DNA of 32,308 bases from Chloroflexota bacterium (lineage in GTDB: Bacteria; Chloroflexota; Anaerolineae; Promineifilales; Promineifilaceae), in the NCBI GenBank assembly GCA_003696605.1, contig RFGV01000230.1, forward strand, positions 1 to 32,308, given 5' to 3'. Position 1 is the stretch's first letter; each line of letters starts with the position of its first letter. This document shows, piece after piece, positions 24,680 to 32,308 of this stretch. The position numbers were made by a program, and so were the translations under genes. The notes beneath the pieces were generated by a model that had not been told where the DNA came from, made no database searches, and saw nothing but the letters and a program-made list of their open reading frames with translations.

Positions 24680-27600
24680 TGTGTATTACCAATAAAATAA
24701 TGTACCGATACCCTTAGGGCAGCATATCCCATGCCTGGCGGTGCGGGTAATCGTTCCAGCCAGGGCTGGTTTGGCCGCACTTCTGTTTCCAGGATGTTGG
24801 CAAACAGGTCTCCCTTTTCCAGTAATGTTTCTACTTCCTCGTAAGGCGTGAGGGGGAAGCTGAACAGTTGCTCCCGTTGTGGTCGAATGGCATCTGGTAC
24901 GTAGTAATGATCTACCCAAACGACCTGATTGTTTTCGTCGTAAAAGGTGACGAGGATGTGGGGGATGGTGGCTTCACGGGGGCCGTTGTTGAGCAAACGG
25001 CCGTTGAGATAGAAACGGCCGTTTGCCTCTTGTGTTACAGCAAGGTCTTGAACGGCCACATCACGATACAGGTCTTTGTCGGTTACAACCGCCTTCGCAT
25101 AGACTTCAAAATAATCAATCGGACTGTCGAGCTGGATGGGTGAAAAAGCGTCTGGTTTGAAATCACCGGCAGTTTCCAGGTCTTCCAGCACAGCTCCGGC
25201 TACACCCTCAAAGTCCACCCGGAAGGGGGTGACTTCTTTGGGAAGCAGTTTGTGGATCATGCCTGCCTGAGCGTTGTACCAGGTAAGCGGGTTGTTTTGG
25301 GCGTCAAACAGAAAGGCGGTTACGGTAACATCGGCCGGATCGGCGTCGGTGTTGATGAGTTCGCCAACGACACTGTAACGGCCGTTTACCTTTACCAGTC
25401 GCGCCGAAAGGATTTGCAACTCTGGCCGATCCAAAATGTCGCTGAATTCGGTTGTTTTGGTGGCTACCCGCCGTCTCCCGGCCGAGTGCCAGGCCACTTC
25501 TGCCCGACGGAAGAATTCATCGGGCGGAATTTTGACTTCTGGCTGGTCCGGAACGATATACCAACGGCCGTTTCGCTGCACCAACACATGCCGCTGAATC
25601 GTGGTGTATGCTTGCAAGGCGGTCACCAGTTCGGTTTTGGCTTCTACAACCATCCGATTAGGTTCTTGTGAAATTACGGAAACATAAATGGAGTCCAGCT
25701 TGCCATAAGAAGCTACCAGACCATTTGTAACCGACAATTCCAGCCGGTACTGGTCAAAAGACGGCCGTGTTTCCGGGTCTAACCGTTCATATGCCTCACG
25801 GAATCGGCGAAAATCCAGATCATCATAATAGGCTTCCACCAACCGAATTGGGTCGCGGATTTGACGACGGTAATGCACCACACCACTCAGCACCACAACA
25901 CCCGCAATACAAAACAACAAGACTGTACGTACCTGGCGTGCTGTTGGCGGTGCTGGTTTGGGGCGGGGCAGTGCCTGGAACCAATCTAGCCAAATTTGCC
26001 AGCGTACCACAGGCGAGGCATCAAATGCAGGCACATCTGACCAGCGCCAGAGCAGATCATCCAGCCAATACCACAGGCGGTAGAAAAGAGCACGCGGAGT
26101 AGGAAAAGGAAGACGGGAAACAATGAAATATTCCAGCCGCTTAATTGTTTTCCAGATGCCAAGAAAGTGTTGCAATCGCCAGAAATAAGGTCCCCAGAAA
26201 GTGGCACTCATGACCAGCATACCGGCTATCAGGGCTGACATCGGGACAATGCCCCACATGAGACGTTGGTAAACCGGAATATCTTTTCGGGGCAAAACTT
26301 CGGGCAATGGCGGAATATCTGCCCGTTCCCAAACCATGATTCCGTTTTCCAGTCGTTGCAACCGATGCCAGCCGGAAAAGTAGAGCAAGGGATCGTAAAA
26401 TTGGTCGTTGGAGAAGACAAACTTGAGATTGTATTTATCAGGAACGGCCAGGAATTGCTGGAGTGAGCCGATACCAGGGATGCCGCGAAATTTTGCACCT
26501 TCCAGTCGTTCGACGGGGGTGGTTGTCAGTTCTGGCAGGCGGCGAGCAGAATGGTAGTTGCCGTCAACGGATGTGGCGGTAGTTTGGGCGCCAAGCCAGG
26601 CTACCTGATCGCCAAAGCCGAGGGTGAGGTAGCGCCAGCGCCAGTGTTGGTCTTTTTCGATGAAGTTGACGATGGGTTTCATGTCGATGGGATCGGGCTG
26701 AAAGCGGCGCAGGCGGGTCAGGTTGGCAGTGAAGAGGGAGAAGGCGATGTAGGCGATGATGAGGGTGACTTGAGTGGTGCGCCAGGTGAAACGGCCGAAT
26801 TGCTCGCGCAGGTAACGAGCGAAACGGCCGTGTCGCAAACTGACTACCATTTCCCCCAACAAAGGCAACACCGTAATCGTAGCCCAGAACGTAAACCGGT
26901 CTAACGTCAGAATATCAAACGCCCCCCGCAACAACAGGCGCGGAATTGGCGTTGTCCCGCCAGTTCCCAACACAAACAGCAACCCCAGCGAAAGCGTCAT
27001 AGGCCATGCTTTTGTTGTCAGACCTTTGTAGAAGGCATAAGGAAGGCCAATGAGCGTGACCCCATAAGGAACCAACCAGAAAACCAGCCCCGCAGCCGTG
27101 TTTTCAATAAATGAATCACGCGAGGCATGAGGAATGGGGACCTGGGCAATCGGGTCATTTTTGCTCCATAGCCAGTAGGGCAAAACCACGATGACTAATA
27201 CGACAATCAAACCCACGCCATAGAGACCACAACGGAATACCACCGGTACAATACGGCGTACACGACGCATAATAAGCGGTTTCAGGTTCTTGCGGGTTAC
27301 TTTGGCCGGATGATGAGGTGGCTCATCGGGCAATGGTGTACGAAATTTTTCCAAAATGGCGAGCGCCATCACCGGTGCAACGAAAAAGACAGCCCCAAAC
27401 AAGGTAGTGACGTGATGTCCGGCTGTGGTAGCCGCGTTCATAATCCAGGCGGCAATGAGAATGCGCCAATCCCCCTCAGAAAGCCAGCGGTAGGCGTAAG
27501 GCAGGGCATTGAGCAAGAAACCGAGGGAGAAGGTGGTGGGTAGCTGGCCGAAAACGTGGATGGTTTCGGTGATGCTGGAGGAAAAAACCATGAGCAAGGC

Positions 27601-28035
27601 GGCGTATCCGGCGGCTTCCTCACTCACCCAGATTTTGGAGAAGCGGTAAATGCCGAGAACGCACATGAGGATGGCGAAGGTTTGGACAAATACAAACCCG
27701 TGTTGCAGGCCTACGATTTTTGAGAGCAGGGCGATGGATTGCTGGGAGCCGGGTGGGTAGCTGGTGAGGGTGAAGCCAGTGTACCAGCGGTAGTCCCAGG
27801 GATCGAACCACCAGCGGGCGTAATGGTCGGCGAAGAAGATGTGGACGTAGGCGTCGTAGGTTCGGCCGAATGTGTAGAAGGCAAGCCCGCCGTGGTAGGC
27901 AAGTGCCATGACCAGGGCCAGCAGCAAGTGTGGATTTTGCCGGGCGATGAAAATACGGGCACGTTCTTGTTGCCGTGCCAGTCGTCCGGTTTTGGTGTGT
28001 CCGTTACTGATGGTTGAGACGCTAACTTGCCCCAT
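24676..28035 (-). CDS. Large multi-membrane protein with C-terminal FxLYD-like domains
   Basis: An 1119-residue protein. About 12 membrane segments occupy residues 35-445. The first extracytoplasmic loop contains FGRTYDAYVHIFFADHYARW, a pattern of large GT-C-like or PTPS-related membrane proteins; I cannot decide between them. Two more membrane segments lie near 605-625 and 730-750. A soluble tail follows: an NTF2-like domain (about 760-870, LVEAYYDDLDFRRFREAYE), then two beta-sandwich units (about 905-985 and 1025-1095) of the FxLYD kind, with VVGELINTDADPADVTVTAF and LNGRLLNNGPREATIPHILV. It may transfer or export sugars for a surface polymer. It leads an operon with the lipoprotein and the glycoside hydrolase. 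The ribosome binding site is weak. Confidence 0.8.
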   Translation of the reverse strand: MGQVSVSTISNGHTKTGRLARQQERARIFIARQNPHLLLALVMALAYHGGLAFYTFGRTYDAYVHIFFADHYARWWFDPWDYRWYTGFTLTSYPPGSQQSIALLSKIVGLQHGFVFVQTFAILMCVLGIYRFSKIWVSEEAAGYAALLMVFSSSITETIHVFGQLPTTFSLGFLLNALPYAYRWLSEGDWRILIAAWIMNAATTAGHHVTTLFGAVFFVAPVMALAILEKFRTPLPDEPPHHPAKVTRKNLKPLIMRRVRRIVPVVFRCGLYGVGLIVVLVIVVLPYWLWSKNDPIAQVPIPHASRDSFIENTAAGLVFWLVPYGVTLIGLPYAFYKGLTTKAWPMTLSLGLLFVLGTGGTTPIPRLLLRGAFDILTLDRFTFWATITVLPLLGEMVVSLRHGRFARYLREQFGRFTWRTTQVTLIIAYIAFSLFTANLTRLRRFQPDPIDMKPIVNFIEKDQHWRWRYLTLGFGDQVAWLGAQTTATSVDGNYHSARRLPELTTTPVERLEGAKFRGIPGIGSLQQFLAVPDKYNLKFVFSNDQFYDPLLYFSGWHRLQRLENGIMVWERADIPPLPEVLPRKDIPVYQRLMWGIVPMSALIAGMLVMSATFWGPYFWRLQHFLGIWKTIKRLEYFIVSRLPFPTPRALFYRLWYWLDDLLWRWSDVPAFDASPVVRWQIWLDWFQALPRPKPAPPTARQVRTVLLFCIAGVVVLSGVVHYRRQIRDPIRLVEAYYDDLDFRRFREAYERLDPETRPSFDQYRLELSVTNGLVASYGKLDSIYVSVISQEPNRMVVEAKTELVTALQAYTTIQRHVLVQRNGRWYIVPDQPEVKIPPDEFFRRAEVAWHSAGRRRVATKTTEFSDILDRPELQILSARLVKVNGRYSVVGELINTDADPADVTVTAFLFDAQNNPLTWYNAQAGMIHKLLPKEVTPFRVDFEGVAGAVLEDLETAGDFKPDAFSPIQLDSPIDYFEVYAKAVVTDKDLYRDVAVQDLAVTQEANGRFYLNGRLLNNGPREATIPHILVTFYDENNQVVWVDHYYVPDAIRPQREQLFSFPLTPYEEVETLLEKGDLFANILETEVRPNQPWLERLPAPPGMGYAALRVSVHYFIGNTQ

Positions 28036-28268
28036 GCCTGCTTTTGGTTGTGTTTCTGCTGTTATGGTTTTTGCGACTTGACGTGTGTGTGTTGTGTGCT
28101 GGTGTCAATGTCTTGCTTTCCAGCTTAATAAGCGGAAGGGTATTGTGCCGTAAAAGGGGCGTGAAGCCTTGTGGGAGGAGGCAGGGGAAATTTGTACCAG
28201 TTCGGGGTGTGTATTATTTGTGTGCCTGGTGATTTTTGTGGTTAGAAAGGTTAAAACGGTGGCGGAAT

Positions 28269-29489
28269 TTAAAGTTGTTGGCGAAATTGCTGGTAAAGAC
28301 GGCGAGCGTGTGTGAGTGGGGCAGCATAATATTCTTCTGGGGTGATGTCTAATGTGATCTGGTGACGGGCGGGTTGAACGACGGGGTTGCTGGCTGCAAA
28401 TTGGCGCAAGCGGCTTGCGTGGGGTTTGAGTGTGCCGTCTGGGCGCACCAGGCCAAAGTGTCGTTCGTGGCGGGACTGGTCGCAGGGGGGGCGATGGTGT
28501 AGGGTGGGGGTGTAGTCGGCAAAGCACCACAGGACGGCGCCCAGGGCACCGACGTTGACCAGGCGGGGCAGGACTTGGGTGAGGTAGTCGGCCAGATCTT
28601 CTTCGGCGGCCATGAATTGTTGGTGGGAACGGCCGTAATAGTTGTGCCAGTGCCATGTGTGGGATGGCTGGCCGGGGGTATTGGTGCAGCCACCAAATTC
28701 TTCCATCAGGGTTGGCTTGCCGCTGAGGGCGGTGGTGAGGGCACACAGGTAGGGGACGAAATCGGGATCGAGGGGAGATGTTGCCCAGTCGGCATACATG
28801 GGGTAACCGTGCATAACGGCCGTGTCCACTTCGGCGAATATATCGTGCACGCGCAAATGGTTATCTGTAACCAGGCTATCTACGTGTAACCCAAAGGTGA
28901 TAGGGTGGTGCGGATCGTGGGTGCGAATCCGGTTAACCATGCGTCGTGTCCAGGCGCGACCAGTGGCCGGATTGGGAGGGATGGCTACGAGATCTGGTTC
29001 GTTGCCCAGATTCCACATGGCGATGGCTGGATGGGTGTGGAAATTGGCAACAACGGTGTCTAGCAGGTGTTCGGCAGCATCCAGAACGAGGGGGTCGGTA
29101 AAGGGGTTGCGATAGCCGCAGTACACGGGCTTTTGTTGGCTGATGATTTGGCGGACGTGGGGGGGAAACGGCCGTTTTTCGTCCAACATCCATGCCGGAA
29201 TCCAGTTTGGGCCGCTCATGTGGCCGGTAAAGAAAGTGACATCCAATCCCAAACCATATGCTGCGGCAATATCACACACTGTTGCCAGGTTTTCCATTGC
29301 CCGGGGGCTTACTGTATCTGGTGCTGGTTGCCAGTCTTCCCACAGCAAAAAAATACGCACAAGTGTCAGCCCCAAATCGCGGATAATGGCAAATTCTTCC
29401 TGTACTTCGGTCGCATCGAACTGGGACCACCAGTACATGGCTTTGCGGCGAGGCCAGTAATTGACACCAAGTACAAATGGTTGAGACAT
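28269..29489 (-). CDS. Clan-A glycoside hydrolase (GH5/mannanase-like), cytoplasmic
   Basis: A 406-residue TIM-barrel enzyme with no signal peptide. It begins with FVLGVNYWPRRKAMYWW. The acid/base Glu is E164 in MWNLGNEPDLV. The nucleophile is E264 in LMEEFGGCTN, between a preceding beta strand and a Gly-rich loop, as in GH5-type enzymes. HGYPMY near 227-232 supplies the usual His/Tyr of the active site. The sugar acted on is unknown; resemblance is to beta-mannanase-like proteins. AAGGGG precedes the ATG at a normal distance. It is followed downstream (minus strand) by a 233-bp gap and the large membrane-protein operon, and preceded by the YdcF-like gene, so it likely belongs to the same polysaccharide locus. 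Confidence 0.87.
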   Translation of the reverse strand: MSQPFVLGVNYWPRRKAMYWWSQFDATEVQEEFAIIRDLGLTLVRIFLLWEDWQPAPDTVSPRAMENLATVCDIAAAYGLGLDVTFFTGHMSGPNWIPAWMLDEKRPFPPHVRQIISQQKPVYCGYRNPFTDPLVLDAAEHLLDTVVANFHTHPAIAMWNLGNEPDLVAIPPNPATGRAWTRRMVNRIRTHDPHHPITFGLHVDSLVTDNHLRVHDIFAEVDTAVMHGYPMYADWATSPLDPDFVPYLCALTTALSGKPTLMEEFGGCTNTPGQPSHTWHWHNYYGRSHQQFMAAEEDLADYLTQVLPRLVNVGALGAVLWCFADYTPTLHHRPPCDQSRHERHFGLVRPDGTLKPHASRLRQFAASNPVVQPARHQITLDITPEEYYAAPLTHARRLYQQFRQQL

Positions 29490-29519
29490 TATTCATTCCC
29501 CTTGCCTGAATTGGCTTGC

Positions 29520-30086
29520 TTATAACCACCCAAACAGATGTCCAATGGGGCGTGCCATGCACAGCTCAAAAAACAGGTAGTGCAAACGTCCGCGTGTCCA
29601 TCGCTGAATGGATTGGGGGTCAAATGGGATATGTATTTGAGTGTAATCGGGAATGATGAGCTCGTCCAGTGGCAATTTGCTGAAGATGCGGCGGGCACGT
29701 TCTGATTGCCAGGGATGGGTGACAAGGCAGAGTCGGCGGATGTGGTGTTGCTGGGCCAGTAACCAGATTTGCAGGGCTGCGCCATGAGTATCTACGTGGA
29801 CGCGGTCATCGTGGGGCAGGTTGATAACCCAGTTGTCCAGGGACAGGTGGGGTTGTTGGGTGGCGAGGGTTTTGAGGGCGAGGTAGGTGCCTTGTTGGGT
29901 GATGGTGGGGTGTTTGTGAGGGTTGTGCTGGATGAGCCAACGGGCAAGGGCGAGGTTGCTGTCACCGGGGGTAAGACGGCCGTTTTCTCGCCGCAGCCCA
30001 AAGCCAAGCAGGGCAAAGCCGTCGGCCGCGTTGATATTTCCTTGGGGTTTGGCAATGAGTTGTAAGTAAGAGGGTGTCCATCCCAT
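29520..30086 (-). CDS. YdcF/SanA-like (DUF218) protein
   Basis: A 188-residue protein resembling the DUF218 family. Residues about 24-50 (FALLGFGLRRENGRLTPGDS) correspond to the opening strand and Gly-rich turn followed by the R-xx-AL helix. The block DDRVHVDTHGAALQIWLLAQ (92-111) stands where the family has its conserved STxENA helix, and RRLCLVTHPWQSERARRIF (116-134) matches the VTSxxHxxRA strand-helix. DUF218 proteins are linked to envelope polymers (ElyC, SanA), with unknown chemistry. No membrane segment is obvious. The start is ATG 30086 with GGAG upstream; 30 bp separate its stop from the next ATG, so it probably heads an operon with the glycoside hydrolase. Confidence 0.7.
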   Translation of the reverse strand: MGWTPSYLQLIAKPQGNINAADGFALLGFGLRRENGRLTPGDSNLALARWLIQHNPHKHPTITQQGTYLALKTLATQQPHLSLDNWVINLPHDDRVHVDTHGAALQIWLLAQQHHIRRLCLVTHPWQSERARRIFSKLPLDELIIPDYTQIHIPFDPQSIQRWTRGRLHYLFFELCMARPIGHLFGWL

Positions 30087-30256
30087 TGGTGTTGCTCCAC
30101 TATGTGCAGTTTAGGCCTGTAAAACGGCCGTTTTTGAATGATAACCCAACTGGAAGAAGGGGAAAGCGGAAGAAAGTACCAGAAAAACGGCCGTGGGCAA
30201 CCCGTTAACACGGCGTGAAAAAATCTGCACACAGCCGCTTTTTAGTACCTTTCGCT

Positions 30257-30291
30257 TAGGACATGGGTACCAATTTGGGACGTGTGTCCTA
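30257..30291. promoter_or_regulatory. Spaced inverted repeat upstream of the glycosyltransferase pair
   Basis: TAGGACA (30257-30263) and TGTCCTA (30285-30291) are perfect complements, with centres about 28 bp apart. They lie in the 273-bp divergent region between the YdcF-like gene and the GT2 gene. Two iterated palindromes (30124-30131, 30187-30194) lie in the same region. Confidence 0.4.
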
Positions 30292-30359
30292 GTGAAAAGT
30301 CCACCCTTTTCCAAAATCATATTTGCAGCAAAACGGCGTACTGGCAAAAGGAGGAAGCC

Positions 30360-31130
30360 ATGAGCTACGCAAACTACGAAAAATGGAAGAAAACGCCCAT
30401 AGAGGGGGAACCTTATTTATCGATTATCATTCCTACCTACAACGAGGAAGAGCGCATTATTCCTACCATTGGCGCAATTGCTTCCTATGTTTCCGACAAG
30501 GAATTTCCCTGGGAACTCATTATTTCAGATGATGGCTCCACAGATAATACCGTTTCGCTGGTGGAAGAACTGGGGTTTGCCAACTTGCGGATTGTACGTG
30601 CCCCCAAAAATGAAGGAAAGGGGAGTGCAGTACGTCGCGGGGTGTTGGCTGCGCGTGGGCAGTACATTCTGTTTGCCGATGCCGACAATTCTACCCCCAT
30701 TGAAGAGTTGGATAAGTTGTTGCAGCGAGTAACGAAAGAAGGGTATGACATTGCTGTGGGGTCGCGGGCAGTGGCTGGGGCAGCAGAGGCTTATCGCTCG
30801 CCGTTGCGACGGTTGTTGAGTGGCGGGTTGCGCTGGCTGGTGCGGTATGTGTTCCGCATTGGGGTACGGGATACGCAGTGTGGTTTCAAGTTGTACACAC
30901 GGGAGGCGGCGCATCGCCTGCATGGACAGCAAACGTTGATGGGTTTTTCGTTTGATCTGGAGATTTTGTATCTGGCGACGAAATTTGGCTATCGGGTAGC
31001 TGAAGTGCCGGTGATGTGGATTGATGCACCAGGCTCTAAAGTGGATTCGGCTCGTGAAGTACGCCGGTTTTTGCGTGATTTGTTGAAGATTAAGCTGAAT
31101 GATTGGAGAGGGGCTTATGTCCGTGCCTGA
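30360..31130 (+). CDS. GT2-family glycosyltransferase (dolichol-phosphate-glucosyltransferase-like)
   Basis: A 256-residue GT-A fold enzyme transferring a sugar from a nucleotide donor, probably to a lipid phosphate carrier at the inner face of the membrane. The family blocks are YLSIIIPTYNEEERI (about 20-34), DDGSTDNT (about 60-67), the metal-binding FADADNSTPIEELDKLL (about 104-120) and GSRAVAGAA. The acceptor-side block DTQCGFKLYTREAA (about 175-188) is typical of the dolichyl/undecaprenyl-phosphate transferase branch. No C-terminal membrane helix is present. The ATG at 30360 has an ideal AAAAGGAGG 5 bp upstream; an earlier in-frame start at 30282 lacks one. It overlaps the next gene by 14 bp. 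It contains no iterated palindrome. Confidence 0.92.
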   Translation: MSYANYEKWKKTPIEGEPYLSIIIPTYNEEERIIPTIGAIASYVSDKEFPWELIISDDGSTDNTVSLVEELGFANLRIVRAPKNEGKGSAVRRGVLAARGQYILFADADNSTPIEELDKLLQRVTKEGYDIAVGSRAVAGAAEAYRSPLRRLLSGGLRWLVRYVFRIGVRDTQCGFKLYTREAAHRLHGQQTLMGFSFDLEILYLATKFGYRVAEVPVMWIDAPGSKVDSAREVRRFLRDLLKIKLNDWRGAYVRA

Positions 31131-32308
31131 GTTTCGTATTGCAATGGTTACGACGCACCCCCCAGGGAAGGGGTCGCTTAATGAGTATGCGTATCATTTT
31201 GTGCGGTATTTGCGGCAGAAGCCGGAAGTGGCAGAGGTGGTTTTGCTGGTGGATGAGTTGCCGGAAGGAGAGGTGTATGGAGAAACGGCCGTTTCTGCTT
31301 CCGGTGCTCCCGTTCAGTTTCTGCCCTGTTGGCGGTTCAACGACTGGCGCAATCCGTGGCGCATTGTGCGGGCAGTTCGCACTGTCAGGCCAGATGTTGT
31401 GTTATTCAATATCCAATTTGCTTCATTTGGTGATGCCAAAGTGCCCGCTGCCCTGGGATTGACCACGCCTGCCTGGCTAAAACTATTGGGTGTTCCCACA
31501 GTTGTCTTGTTGCATAACATTATGGAGACAGTTGATCTGAAGAGTGCTGGTTTTGCTCGCAATGGCCTGGTAGAGAAACTGATTCGCCTGTTTGGCACAA
31601 TAACCACACGCATTATCCTCATGGCCGACATGGTCGCCCTGACCATTCCCAAATATGTGGAAATTTTGGAAAGCAAATATAAGGCAAAAAACGTCTTCCT
31701 GGCGCCACATGGTTCTTTTGAAGATGATGTCGCTTTGCCTCCATTGGATTTACCACCTGGCCCCATGCAGATTATGACTTTTGGCAAGTTTGGCACGTAT
31801 AAGCGGGTGGAAACGTTGATTGAGGCGTTTGAGTTGTTGCTTGCCCGGCCAGATGTGCCACCAATGGAGCTGGTAATTGCGGGTGGAAATAGCCCTAATG
31901 CTCCTGGTTATCTGGAGGAGATGAAGGCGCAATATGCGCATGTGCCACATGTGCGATTTACAGGATATGTCCCGGAAGAAGATGTGCCCAGGTTGTTTCG
32001 GGAAGCGGCCGTTGTGGTCTTTCCTTATACAAGTACAACGGGTAGTTCAGGCGTATTGCATCAAGCAGGCTCGTATGGAAAAGCGGCCGTTTTGCCCCGA
32101 ATTGGTGATTTTGCCGAAGTCATTGCCGAAGAAGGGTATGCCGGAGAATTTTTCCAGCCCGGTGATGCCCAAAGCATGGCCGAAGCGATCGCTCGTGTCC
32201 TCCAGAACCCCGAACGACGTCGTCAGTTAGGTTTACAAAACTTCTATGCCTCTCAAGGACTTCCTATTGCTAACGTAGTGGACTGGTATCTTTTACACAT
32301 TGAGCATC
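31117..32308 (+). CDS. GT4-family glycosyltransferase, 3' end outside the window
   Basis: The first 397 codons of a GT-B fold enzyme, in a frame distinct from the GT2 gene, with no stop before the window end. The start ATG (31117) lies within the last 14 bp of the GT2 gene, with GGAGAGGGG upstream, so they are coupled. The N-terminal Rossmann domain opens with FRIAMVTTHPPGKGSLNEYA and has VLLHNIMETVDL. The C-terminal domain has IMTFGKFGTYKRVETLIEAF (residues about 223-242), VRFTGYVPEEDVPRLF, and SSGVLHQAGSYGKAAV with the donor-binding motif region; the family's usual E-x7-E appears altered. It probably extends a glycan begun by GT2. Palindromes give ETAVSA, and the variant GCGGCCGT at 32005 and 32083 gives EAAV and KAAV. 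Confidence 0.92.
   Translation, partial: MSVPEFRIAMVTTHPPGKGSLNEYAYHFVRYLRQKPEVAEVVLLVDELPEGEVYGETAVSASGAPVQFLPCWRFNDWRNPWRIVRAVRTVRPDVVLFNIQFASFGDAKVPAALGLTTPAWLKLLGVPTVVLLHNIMETVDLKSAGFARNGLVEKLIRLFGTITTRIILMADMVALTIPKYVEILESKYKAKNVFLAPHGSFEDDVALPPLDLPPGPMQIMTFGKFGTYKRVETLIEAFELLLARPDVPPMELVIAGGNSPNAPGYLEEMKAQYAHVPHVRFTGYVPEEDVPRLFREAAVVVFPYTSTTGSSGVLHQAGSYGKAAVLPRIGDFAEVIAEEGYAGEFFQPGDAQSMAEAIARVLQNPERRRQLGLQNFYASQGLPIANVVDWYLLHIEH

Larger units (their letters stand above)
113..31292. repeat. Highly iterated palindrome ACGGCCGT, 66 exact copies
   Basis: Hand count of the exact 8-mer over the window: 58 copies inside genes and 8 between genes. Examples are 113, 135, 2282, 3434, 5884, 7133, 8383, 9247, 10770, 13378, 16912, 19394, 22725, 24567, 25015, 26824, 29168 and 31285. 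Chance for a given 8-mer is about 0.5 copies. Most are extended to AACGGCCGTT and many to GAAACGGCCGTTTC. It contains the hexamer CGGCCG. Longest gaps are 143-2281, 11104-13377 and 26832-28628. Single-base variants (TCGGCCGT, GCGGCCGT, CCGGCCGT) occur as well, as in degenerating copies. Confidence 0.95.

Noticed and set aside
28105-28746. Proline- and arginine-rich frames opposite or alongside the second glycoside hydrolase
   Set aside because: They are shadows of the real gene in another frame with biased composition and no family resemblance.
113-31292. The palindrome copies as vector, adapter or assembly artefact (CGGCCG is a common restriction site)
   Set aside because: Flanks differ at every copy, reading frames run through them without disruption, and spacing is irregular.
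113-31292. A CRISPR array or clustered tandem repeat
   Set aside because: Copies are dispersed, the unit is only 8-14 bp, and spacing has no regular length.

Overview
The window reads as a chromosomal segment of roughly even base composition from a bacterium that is probably a member of the Chloroflexota (Anaerolineae-like). I infer this from overall gene style; there is no rRNA or other marker gene to prove it. Its most striking property is an 8-bp palindrome, ACGGCCGT, usually seen as AACGGCCGTT. I counted 66 exact copies by hand, about one per 490 bp, where chance predicts less than one. The copies lie inside and between genes at the same density and are read in all three codon phases, as Thr-Ala-Val, Asn-Gly-Arg or Lys-Arg-Pro. 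This resembles the HIP1 palindrome of cyanobacteria, but the sequence is different.

Layout. Positions 1-1615 (minus strand) hold an ExeA/TniB-like AAA+ ATPase, a small AT-hook protein and the start of a third gene that leaves the window; this stretch has no palindrome between 143 and 2281. Positions 2158-3474 encode an unrecognised 438-residue basic protein packed with palindromes. A metallo-beta-lactamase-fold hydrolase (3541-4449) overlaps tail to tail with a membrane histidine kinase. The kinase follows its response regulator in a minus-strand operon (7335 to 4400). Positions 7561-9942 carry a DUF1361 membrane protein, a small membrane protein and an EamA-type exporter.

Central metabolism occupies 10292-16304. 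It contains pyruvate phosphate dikinase, a selenocysteine-containing formate dehydrogenase whose in-frame UGA at codon 140 is followed by a textbook bacterial SECIS hairpin, and a formate/nitrite channel. The last two probably form an operon for formate oxidation and formate transport. Next come an SPFH/band-7 membrane protein under a strong promoter with two operator-like palindromes, an RpiB/LacAB-type isomerase, a long aldo/keto reductase, GTP cyclohydrolase I (folE) and a lone phage-type antirepressor.

The right third (21662-32308) looks like a surface polysaccharide or glycoconjugate region. It holds a three-gene minus-strand operon (1119-residue multi-membrane protein, lipoprotein, membrane-anchored glycoside hydrolase), a second clan-A glycoside hydrolase, a YdcF/DUF218-like protein, and a plus-strand GT2-GT4 glycosyltransferase pair, the second of which runs off the end.
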